From the NCBI RefSeq assembly GCF_001403875.1, contig NZ_LN884299.1, forward strand, positions 2,480,117-2,544,116: DNA of 64,000 bases, read 5' to 3'. This document shows, one piece after another, positions 1-7,450 of this stretch (position 1 is its first letter; each line of letters begins with the position of its first letter). The notes under the pieces were generated by a model. The model did not search any database and was not told the DNA's origin. It worked only from the letters and a program-made list of their open reading frames with translations. This stretch comes from Paenibacillus ihumii (lineage in GTDB: Bacteria > Bacillota > Bacilli > Paenibacillales > Paenibacillaceae). The translations under genes were made by a program, and so were the position numbers.

Positions 1-100
1 TGCTGGAAGCATCAATAGGTATTACTATAGCAAACCTCCCGACAACTGACAACCTTATATTTATAAATAAGTTGTATGTCAAAAAAAGGATCACTATGAC

Positions 101-150
101 AAAAAAAGAGGCTGACCCTGGCAAAATCGCCTTAGGGCCAACCTTTTTTC
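101..150 (-). terminator. Imperfect intrinsic terminator after the BusR-like gene
   Basis: An imperfect hairpin (GGCTGACCCTGG against CCTTAGGGCCAACC, with two or three mismatches) is flanked by A7 on the left and T6 on the right. It lies just after the stop codon of the minus-strand regulator and could terminate it. The left-hand A run gives the required U tract on the minus strand. Confidence 0.6.
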
Positions 151-159
151 GTCCGTGCT

Positions 160-780
160 CTATTCTATAATTTGATTAACAAATCGCTCGGTTTTATCGT
201 AAATTTTGGGGTCTCCAACAAAGACAAGACTGTCATTCTCCCGCAAAATAACATGAGGTCCGGGCGAGATCGAAATCCTCGTGCCTCTGCGCAGCGCGAT
301 TACGGTAGCCCCGGTATTCTGCCAGAATTGCAGGTTGCCGATCGTCTTCCCTACCGCATGGGATCGTTCCTTAATCAGAACCTCCATCGGGTTGTAAGGC
401 GTCAGGTTCTGCAGCCGGTCGGAAGCCTTCGTAATCTTGTTCAGCAGAACCTCGAATCGGCGATCCACTTCCTTCTTCTCCGCCATCAGAAGCTCCAGAT
501 CCCGTTTCAACGAATAGGCCGACTTCAAATAATTGCTGCTTGCCAAATACTCCTCGGCCTTCCGGTCCGATATGACGACAATCTCCTTGCCTTGCGAGAC
601 GGAGACGATGCCCTCGTCCTTTAATAATCCAATCGCCTTGCGGATCGTTTCTGGAGAGACGTGATACTGGGCCGCCAGCAAGGTGCGCCCCGATATTTTG
701 CTATGGACGGCCAGCTCCCCGCTGACGATACGCTGGGCAAGATCGAGCGCGATGGATTTATAGACAGCGATTTCCTGCAT
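160..780 (-). CDS. GntR-type regulator with C-terminal RCK_C domain (BusR-like)
   Basis: This 206-residue protein has an N-terminal GntR winged helix (about residues 5-75, with the recognition segment HVSPETIRKAIGLLKDEG), a helical linker likely to form a coiled coil (about 80-125), and a C-terminal TrkA-C/RCK_C domain (about 130-206, with GKTIGNLQFWQNTGATVIAL and ENDSLVFVGDP). The same architecture is known for BusR, the c-di-AMP-responsive repressor of glycine-betaine uptake in lactic acid bacteria. Ligand binding here is inference. The start is supported by AAAGGGGG ten bases upstream. It is divergent from the chromate transporter at 994. No betaine transporter or potassium channel lies within the window, so the target is unknown. 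Confidence 0.8.
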   Translation of the reverse strand: MQEIAVYKSIALDLAQRIVSGELAVHSKISGRTLLAAQYHVSPETIRKAIGLLKDEGIVSVSQGKEIVVISDRKAEEYLASSNYLKSAYSLKRDLELLMAEKKEVDRRFEVLLNKITKASDRLQNLTPYNPMEVLIKERSHAVGKTIGNLQFWQNTGATVIALRRGTRISISPGPHVILRENDSLVFVGDPKIYDKTERFVNQIIE

Positions 781-993
781 GGCGTTGAATCCCCCTTTAA
801 GTCAATCAACTAGTTTATTAAGTATATCTCGTTTGGTCCGGTAAATAAATGAGCGGGCTGACCTAGGAATTTCCGCAATTTACGCTTAGTTAATACATCT
901 ATGATAATGTTAGAGCGATGAATAACCCGATAAGTTTAACGGTACAAGATATTAATCAGTACAAGAACATTGGGAAAGGAACTTCCGAATATC

Positions 994-2238
994 ATGGATA
1001 TTAATACAGCGCCGCATAAAAAGGCAGTAAAGCACCGGTCCCAGGTCCCCGTTCAAGATATTTTTTTGGCCTCGCTTAAGCTGGGATTAACCTCGTTTGG
1101 AGGTCCTGCAGCCCATCTGGGTTATTTCCATCAGGAGTATGTCATCCGCCGCAAATGGATCGGAGAGAAAGCCTACGCCGACCTCGTCGCCCTATGCCAG
1201 CTTCTGCCCGGTCCAGCAAGCAGCCAGGTCGGCATCGGCATTGGCCTGCGCTGCAGCGGATTCCTGGGAGCTGCTGCAGCCTGGCTCGGCTTCACACTGC
1301 CTTCCGCCCTGCTGTTAGGTCTGTTTGCTATTGCTGTGCAGCAAATGAATATTGGCGAAGCGCCATGGCTGCATGGGCTGAAGCTGACTGCCGTCGCCAT
1401 CGTCGCTCAAGCCGTATGGAGCTTGGGTGCAAAGCTGGCTTCCACCCGGAGCAAAGCGGCGATCGCCATTGGCGCCGCCTCGTTATCGCTGCTGTGGCCC
1501 AGCACGCTCAGCCAGATCATCGTTATCGGGGCAGCGGCATTGCTCGGCCTCTTCCTACAGCGGCAAGAGACGGCCTTAGTACAACCGGAGCGGCCTAGGG
1601 CAGCTGAAGACCGCCCGGATGCCCCTCGCTATAGGCCAGCCATCGTTTATTTAGGGCTCTATTTTGCCCTGCTTCTGCTGCTTCCCCTGCTTAGCCGATG
1701 GGCAAACAGCGGCTTGCTCCCCTTGCTTGACGGCTTCTACCGTGCAGGATCACTCGTTTTTGGCGGAGGTCATGTGGTGCTCCCGCTGCTCCAAGAGGAG
1801 GTCGTCGCGCAAGGCTGGGTCAGCCAGTCCGATTTCATCGCTGGATACAGTGCTGCCCAGGCTGTTCCAGGGCCACTCTTTACCTTTGCGTCCTATCTAG
1901 GCGCGATCTATGGGGGAGCACCCGGGCTGGCCGTAGCGACAATAGCTATCTTCCTCCCGGCCTTTCTATTGGTCGCTGGCGCCCTGCCGCTGTGGGACTG
2001 GCTGAGCCGCAGCGCAGCCATGCAAAGAGCGCTTCAAGGCATTCATGCAGCGGTGGTAGGGATTCTGCTGGCCGCGCTATACGATCCTATTTGGACCAGC
2101 GCCATATTCGGGCCCCTGGATTTCGTGATCGCACTTTGCTTGTTCGCGGTGCTTGTTTTCTTTAGACTGCCTCCGTGGTGCATAGTTATCATTGGAGCAG
2201 CAGCAGGAATGCTCCCGGAAATACTCCTGCTGCGCTAG
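994..2238 (+). CDS. chrA: Chromate transporter, two-domain CHR family
   Basis: This is a 414-residue membrane protein with the duplicated CHR domain of long-chain chromate exporters. The first half carries FGGPAAHLGYFHQEYV and LPGPASSQVGIGIG, and the second half repeats the pattern with FGGGHVVLPLLQEEVV and VPGPLFTFASYLGA. A hydrophilic linker (about residues 195-215) separates the halves. Family members export chromate or take part in oxyanion transport. I chose the ATG at 994 because GGGAAAGGAAC precedes it; a TTG at 970 would place that ribosome binding site inside the coding sequence. It stands alone, convergent with the SDR gene, with no chrB-like regulator adjacent. The divergent BusR-like gene is not a known chromate regulator. 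Confidence 0.88.
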   Translation: MDINTAPHKKAVKHRSQVPVQDIFLASLKLGLTSFGGPAAHLGYFHQEYVIRRKWIGEKAYADLVALCQLLPGPASSQVGIGIGLRCSGFLGAAAAWLGFTLPSALLLGLFAIAVQQMNIGEAPWLHGLKLTAVAIVAQAVWSLGAKLASTRSKAAIAIGAASLSLLWPSTLSQIIVIGAAALLGLFLQRQETALVQPERPRAAEDRPDAPRYRPAIVYLGLYFALLLLLPLLSRWANSGLLPLLDGFYRAGSLVFGGGHVVLPLLQEEVVAQGWVSQSDFIAGYSAAQAVPGPLFTFASYLGAIYGGAPGLAVATIAIFLPAFLLVAGALPLWDWLSRSAAMQRALQGIHAAVVGILLAALYDPIWTSAIFGPLDFVIALCLFAVLVFFRLPPWCIVIIGAAAGMLPEILLLR

Positions 2239-2264
2239 CCTGGCGCTAGATGTGGAACCGCCTC

Positions 2265-3011
2265 TTATTCCTCATAGATCATTTTCCTAGTCATCCCGCC
2301 ATCGACGACCATATGCGCCCCGGTGACGAAGCTGTTGTCTGGATGCGTCAAATACAGGCAGGCCCGCGCGATATCCTCGGGCTGGCCTACCCGGCCCGCC
2401 GGATGTTGGGCATGATCAGTCTCGCGAAGCTCGTCATAGCTGCCCGTCTCGATCCACCCAGGGCTGATGCAATTCACCCTGATTCCCTCGGAACCTAGCG
2501 ATACGGCCATCGCATGACTCAGCGACACGATAGCGCCCTTCGAAGCAGCATAGGCCTCGGAATTCGGTTCAGACATCAGGGAGCGGGTCGAGGAGATATT
2601 GACGATGGAGCCGCCCCCCTGCTTTTTCATCCATTTGGCTGCCTCCCGGGTAACGAGAAAGCAGCTGCGCGCATTCGTATTCAGCACGTCATCCCACTCA
2701 TCCGCCGTCAGCTCGAAGAACGGTTTGAAGCGGGACACTCCCGCATTATTAATAACAATATCGATTCTTCCATATGTACGCCCGATATTCTCTACCATGG
2801 CCGATATGTCCCGTTCTCTGCGGACATCGCAAGGAATGAACACGGCTTGCCCACCTGCCTGCCTGATGGCTTCTGCAGACTGTTCCCCAGCCGAGGGCTG
2901 CAAATCGGCCAGAATGACTGCTGCACCGCGGAGAGCGTAGGCCTCCGCAATGCCGCGCCCGATTCCTTGGGCGGCTCCGGTAACTAATACGACAAGATTA
3001 GCAAAAGACAT
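2265..3011 (-). CDS. SDR family NAD(P)-dependent oxidoreductase
   Basis: This 248-residue classical short-chain dehydrogenase has the N-terminal cofactor motif TGAAQGIGRGIA, the NNAG motif, the catalytic Ser in NISSTRS and the YAASK motif, and ends with the usual DGGMT tail. The substrate cannot be told from sequence; relatives are often annotated glucose 1-dehydrogenase or 3-oxoacyl-ACP reductase-like. The start at 3011 is preferred over an upstream one because AGGAGG lies 12 bases before it and the protein then begins directly at the first beta strand. It is convergent with chrA and appears monocistronic. Confidence 0.88.
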   Translation of the reverse strand: MSFANLVVLVTGAAQGIGRGIAEAYALRGAAVILADLQPSAGEQSAEAIRQAGGQAVFIPCDVRRERDISAMVENIGRTYGRIDIVINNAGVSRFKPFFELTADEWDDVLNTNARSCFLVTREAAKWMKKQGGGSIVNISSTRSLMSEPNSEAYAASKGAIVSLSHAMAVSLGSEGIRVNCISPGWIETGSYDELRETDHAQHPAGRVGQPEDIARACLYLTHPDNSFVTGAHMVVDGGMTRKMIYEE

Positions 3012-3095
3012 AAGCAGGTATAGCCTCCTAATGATCATTTTTAAGCGGTCTGGCTCCATCCATAAACATTGCATCAGCGGCGGTTATTCTAATGA

Positions 3096-3494
3096 TTACC
3101 GGGCTGCAAAGAAGCTCCTGATTAACGTCAGTCCGCTCATGAGGCCGAAGAAGAAGAACTCGCGCTTTTGAACCAAATGAAAATATTCAGCGATAGCGAT
3201 AATTTTAATATACGTAGAGGCGATAGGATAAATCCACACCAAAAAGCATGGCAGAAACACGCAGAAAAACAGCGGTTTATTCATTTTTCTCCGGGAAGGC
3301 CATCCGTTAAGCAGGCTCAGATACAAACCGAACACAAAGGAATATAGCATGTTGGCCAGCAGCATATTGTCTGTCTTGTAAAGAATCGTCCGCTGATGCT
3401 CCATCATGGCAAAGAAGCTGCTGCTGTAGTAAACGAGCAAAAAGGCACCGATCATCCATACGATATAATAGAAAATCCCCTTTGAATTGTTCAT
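3096..3494 (-). CDS. Small integral membrane protein, unknown function
   Basis: This 132-residue protein has about four hydrophobic segments (near residues 8-25, 45-60, 75-95 and 110-130) and no motif I recognise. Its ATG overlaps the stop of the DUF817-type gene by the ATGA arrangement, with GGGAGAG just upstream, so the two are very likely translated together. Many aromatic residues and a conserved-looking loop, SRRKMNKPLFF, sit between segments. The neighbour suggests a membrane partner role, but no function is assigned. Confidence 0.6.
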   Translation of the reverse strand: MNNSKGIFYYIVWMIGAFLLVYYSSSFFAMMEHQRTILYKTDNMLLANMLYSFVFGLYLSLLNGWPSRRKMNKPLFFCVFLPCFLVWIYPIASTYIKIIAIAEYFHLVQKREFFFFGLMSGLTLIRSFFAAR

Positions 3495-4300
3495 GCGCCA
3501 CTCTCCCATTGATTCGTTGGCACGCCTTGCTGCGGGCCTGATCTTCCCATTTTAACATGCTTCAGCTGAGCAACAATAATAATGCTGATCACAACGAGCA
3601 GAAGCCACGAGCTGATTTTGCCGATATGGACGAGCCTCCACACCTCCTCCTGATTCGGGTATTTCCAGGCGCCAAGGAAGGTAGTTACGTTCTCGGCAAT
3701 CCAAATAAAGAAGCCGATCAAGACGAAGGAGAGCAGCAGCGGCATGCGAAATGTACGCTCTTCCAGCGTGAAATACACCGTGCAGCGAAAAAATACGACA
3801 ATCAGGAGAAGCAGGAGTATCCAGCGATAATCACCGATAAAATGATGCGTGAAAAAATTAAGATAGATTGCCGTGCTGATCGCAACGGCATAGACTGATT
3901 TGGGCCAGCCCGTAATTTGCAGCTGCAGCCGTCTCCAGGCCTGGCATATATAGCTGGCTACGCTGGCATACATGAATCCGCTGTACAGCGGAACACCAAA
4001 CACCTTGCTCCAGGCGGCTTCGGGGTAAGACCAAGAGCCCATATGGACTTTGAAAATTTCCAGTCCCAGACCAATGACATGGAACATGCAAATTACCTTT
4101 AGCTCATCCAGTGTCTCCAGCTTGCTTAGGATCATCCCTGCCTGTGCCAGCAAGCAAATCAGTAGAATCCAGTCATATCTAGGAAGAAGCGGCAGCTGGA
4201 TTACTTTCGTCAGCGCAAGGGCTCCGAAAATGATCAGCGGAAATATACAGGATAGCGCTTGAAGCCATGCAAATACGAACAGCTTGCGAATAAACGTCAT
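3491..4300 (-). CDS. DUF817 family membrane protein (YoaT-like)
   Basis: This 269-residue polytopic membrane protein has about eight hydrophobic segments. It resembles the DUF817 family (Bacillus subtilis YoaT), judging by the motifs HMGSWSYPE, VPLYSGFMYASVASYICQA and ENVTTFLGAWKYPNQ, with several His, Glu and Trp residues in the membrane. The family has no established function. The start has AGGAGG about 13 bases upstream. It is first in a two-gene unit with the 132-residue membrane protein that overlaps its stop codon. Confidence 0.75.
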   Translation of the reverse strand: MTFIRKLFVFAWLQALSCIFPLIIFGALALTKVIQLPLLPRYDWILLICLLAQAGMILSKLETLDELKVICMFHVIGLGLEIFKVHMGSWSYPEAAWSKVFGVPLYSGFMYASVASYICQAWRRLQLQITGWPKSVYAVAISTAIYLNFFTHHFIGDYRWILLLLLIVVFFRCTVYFTLEERTFRMPLLLSFVLIGFFIWIAENVTTFLGAWKYPNQEEVWRLVHIGKISSWLLLVVISIIIVAQLKHVKMGRSGPQQGVPTNQWESGA

Positions 4301-4382
4301 AACGGTGCATCAGCCTCCTATTTCTACAATTGGATTTTATCACAATCCGAGGGAATAAGGCTGACCAAGTAAAATTTCCTGT

Positions 4383-4424
4383 AATAAAAAGCGTCCAATC
4401 CGCCGTATCAGCAGATTGGACGCT
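4383..4424 (-). terminator. Intrinsic terminator of the cellulase operon
   Basis: A perfect 11-bp stem (AGCGTCCAATC at 4390-4400 with its complement at 4414-4424) is followed on the minus strand by a T-rich tract. It lies about ten bases past the stop of the GH48 gene. Confidence 0.9.
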
Positions 4425-4434
4425 GAGCTAACCT

Positions 4435-7425
4435 TTAGGGCTCAATCCCCCATACCAGATTTCCGTTCAAATACAGAGGTGCCTTCTCCCAGCTGGCAAA
4501 GCTGGTCTTGGTGGCATCATACGAATAGTCATCGGCTTCGTTATAATTGGACCAGTCCGTCTTATTCACCCGAATCTGGATTTCACCGCTGCTGGCTCCC
4601 GGCGCCAAGCTTCCCGCTCCCGGAGCGAAGGAAATTTCCAAGTAATAATCAGCTCCGGTCTTGGCCGAATCCAGCTTGACGAAGGTTCCGCTGACGTTGC
4701 CGCTGCCCACGGCGGCGTAATCGCAATGGAATTCCTGCGGCTTATCGCCATCGATCGTGTAGTAATAACGAATTTTCACATCGCTGAGCGATACAGCCGT
4801 ATCGCCGTTGTTCACGATCCGGAACTGTGGACGGAACTGGTTGTCTCCCGGATTCGTATCATTCGTACGGTATTCTAGCGTCAAGTCGCCTTGCACCGGA
4901 AGAGGAACAGCTGTCGGCTTCGCACTTGCCTCCGGAGAATCAGGACTCTCCCCGACGCTGTTGGATGCACTGACCACATAATAATATGTCGTGTCATTGA
5001 CTACATTAGAGTCGGTATAGGAGGCTTGGGCGGTTGTGCCTACCGTCGTATAAGGCCCGCCGCTTGTCGTTGCCCGTTTTACCGTATAGCTGTCAGCGCC
5101 GCTCACATTGTTCCAGGACAGGCTGACAACGCCATCACCTGCAACCGCATTCGGCTTCGATGGAGCTTTTGGCGCTACAGGCTCTACCGGGCCGCCTTGG
5201 TCGCTATTAATTAGACGGTCATATTCAGCATAGGCCGTCGCCATATCGACTTGAGACCAGAAGCGATGGTACGTGAATTCCGGAGCCCCGTTCGTCCATT
5301 TCTTCGTCTGCGGATCCCAGGAGCTATTGTATTTGTCCACCAAATACTGCCATTGCGGATCATTTTTAATGGCCGGACGGACATCCGCATAGCTTGCATA
5401 TACGCCATTGCCGCCCTTAGCCGGATCCGAAGGCACTGTATTCGATCCAGGCAGAGTATTGCCTTGACCGAATAAGCCTGTCCAGCCGTTAGGGAAGTAG
5501 ATTTCCTTCGTGAAATAACGATAGTAGTCCTCGCGCGGCTCAACGGTCGTAATTCCTATGCCGTCATTATAGCCCCAAGCTGCATCAAGCAGCGCTTTGG
5601 CCAGTTGTTCAGCCTGGCTTCCCAGCGCCGTATAGTTACCGGTTTCGGCTTTGGTGCCGGCTGCAAAGAAGGTCAGCGCCTTGATATAGCTGCCGAGAAC
5701 GCCCGCATCCTGCCCTGGGTTCTTCGTTACGACACGGAGATTAGGGTTGCCGTTGTGGTTGCTGAAGCCGTTCCAGGTCGCTGGTTGGCCGGACCATTCC
5801 AGATTGCTTGGAATCCAGAACTCCCCAGGCGCCGGAACCGTTGCAATCGCCGGATTATTGCCGCCGAGCACCCGGTTGCCCTGATGATCCAAATAGTAGC
5901 CCTCGGAGTCGGTTACAGGCCGGCTGTTGGCAAAGGCATAATCCATGGACCAGTCGACCCATTTCTCTACGACCTGCTTAGCCATTTGGAAATTCTCCGA
6001 AGTCGTATCGCCATTGGAGGCTAAAATGTAGTACAGCTCGGCAATCCGTTCTACCGGCCAAGCCTGCATGCCGAACCAATTGTTGGAAGGCGGATCGTGG
6101 TAGACCGGTGCATCGTCATAAGCCATTCCGTAGAATGTGCTCTTGCCTGCAGGGTATGCTTTATACGAGCCGTCCCAGCTATTGGTTGCTCCGCCGGCAA
6201 TCGCCCCTTCCGCAGATTGAAGCCAGGTGTAGAATTCCAATTGGCGCTTCAGGGAAGTTGTCCAATCCTGGCCTGCTGTCGGAGAGTTCGGTACCAGGCC
6301 GCCGTTCGGGTTAGAGAGCGCGTAAGCCGCTACGACGTTCTGGTACCCTTGGTGGGCGTGGCTGGACCCGATCCGCCAAGCCCAGTTGCCGGTTTGTCCC
6401 AGGCCGCCGCCCCATGCGGTGTACCAAGCCATCAGGTAATGGCTCGCATCCTTGCCCGTTCCGGCTGTTGGCGTTCCATTTGAAGCGCTTCCAATCTTCT
6501 GGAAGTATTTGTCGTACATCCCGTAACGCAAATAGTCTCCCATTTTTTTAGCCTTGTCCAGATATACGGGGTTGTTGTAGCCCAGCTCCTTGGCCCAATA
6601 CATGGCTTGAATGGCCCGCGCGTCCGCATCGGTCGCATTCGTATAGCGCCACTGCTCGGCCGGCGCGCTGCTTTCATTAGTAAACAGCGTCATGAAGCCT
6701 TCCCCGGTTTTACCGAACGTTTTATTGTCCTGGGACGGGTGCGGCACGGCTTCCCATACCGACTCCTGCTCGCCCCGCTGGAACGTATTCACATAGGTTG
6801 CCGTATGGCTGGGATTGAGCAAATTGCCGAATCCGTACCAGTTGTCCACGTCCAGAAGCCAGTGCATCAAATACGTCTGGTTATTGCCATACGTCGCTTT
6901 AAGCTCCGCATCCAGCGGGTCCCTGCCAGCCGGATACTGCCCGCTCAGCTGGCTCGGATATTGATCCGGCTGTGAATATTCCGCCGCATAAGTCGCCGGA
7001 CTATTCGGATTATAGTAGCTCATCGTCGGCTGTTCCTCGCGGCCGTCTCCCTCATTTACCGGGATGATATACTTCTCCATATTGTCCCAAGCGGCTTCCA
7101 GCTTGCTCCAGTCTCCCGTGTAATGCCCGTACAGCACCTCGAGCCACAGCCAGTAGCTGTACGCCTCCGAGGTCGTCATGTGACCATAATCCGGAGCCTC
7201 GCTCATCAAGGTCTCGATGGAGTGATAAGGAATTCCTTCGGGCGAAAAATAGCCATTGGCCGGATTTTTAAGCTGCTGATACATCTGCAGGAATCGGGTT
7301 TCCTCCGTCGATGGCGCGGCAAGAGCCTTGCTTGACTGGACGGTGAATGCGCCCGATACGATCGTAAGCGACAATGCAGCACTCAATAAGAACGACACCG
7401 GTTTCTTAAAAGCCGACAATTTCAT
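4435..7425 (-). CDS. GH48 exoglucanase (reducing-end cellobiohydrolase) with Fn3 and CBM3
   Basis: This 996-residue secreted cellulase has a signal peptide (residues 1 to about 36, ending SSKALAAP), a GH48 domain (about 38-740), one Fn3 domain (about 750-845) and a C-terminal CBM3 (about 847-996). The GH48 assignment rests on segments such as EAPDYGHMTTSEAYSYWLW, which carries the likely acid Glu, DADARAIQAMYWAKELGY, and WFGMQAWPVERIAELYY. GH48 enzymes run along cellulose chains from the reducing end and work together with GH9 enzymes. The start at 7425 is chosen over the ATG at 7434 because GAGAGGA leaves eight bases before 7425 but none before 7434. It follows the GH9 gene by 25 bases, so the two are an operon. 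Its Fn3-CBM3 tail is nearly the same as that of the GH9 protein. Confidence 0.96.
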   Translation of the reverse strand: MKLSAFKKPVSFLLSAALSLTIVSGAFTVQSSKALAAPSTEETRFLQMYQQLKNPANGYFSPEGIPYHSIETLMSEAPDYGHMTTSEAYSYWLWLEVLYGHYTGDWSKLEAAWDNMEKYIIPVNEGDGREEQPTMSYYNPNSPATYAAEYSQPDQYPSQLSGQYPAGRDPLDAELKATYGNNQTYLMHWLLDVDNWYGFGNLLNPSHTATYVNTFQRGEQESVWEAVPHPSQDNKTFGKTGEGFMTLFTNESSAPAEQWRYTNATDADARAIQAMYWAKELGYNNPVYLDKAKKMGDYLRYGMYDKYFQKIGSASNGTPTAGTGKDASHYLMAWYTAWGGGLGQTGNWAWRIGSSHAHQGYQNVVAAYALSNPNGGLVPNSPTAGQDWTTSLKRQLEFYTWLQSAEGAIAGGATNSWDGSYKAYPAGKSTFYGMAYDDAPVYHDPPSNNWFGMQAWPVERIAELYYILASNGDTTSENFQMAKQVVEKWVDWSMDYAFANSRPVTDSEGYYLDHQGNRVLGGNNPAIATVPAPGEFWIPSNLEWSGQPATWNGFSNHNGNPNLRVVTKNPGQDAGVLGSYIKALTFFAAGTKAETGNYTALGSQAEQLAKALLDAAWGYNDGIGITTVEPREDYYRYFTKEIYFPNGWTGLFGQGNTLPGSNTVPSDPAKGGNGVYASYADVRPAIKNDPQWQYLVDKYNSSWDPQTKKWTNGAPEFTYHRFWSQVDMATAYAEYDRLINSDQGGPVEPVAPKAPSKPNAVAGDGVVSLSWNNVSGADSYTVKRATTSGGPYTTVGTTAQASYTDSNVVNDTTYYYVVSASNSVGESPDSPEASAKPTAVPLPVQGDLTLEYRTNDTNPGDNQFRPQFRIVNNGDTAVSLSDVKIRYYYTIDGDKPQEFHCDYAAVGSGNVSGTFVKLDSAKTGADYYLEISFAPGAGSLAPGASSGEIQIRVNKTDWSNYNEADDYSYDATKTSFASWEKAPLYLNGNLVWGIEP

Positions 7426-7450
7426 GAATTTCATCCTCTCTTACCTGAAT

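Noticed and set aside
2200..2233. Inverted repeat GCAGCAGGA/TCCTGCTGC at the end of chrA as a terminator
   Set aside because: It is inside the coding sequence and has no T tract on either strand.
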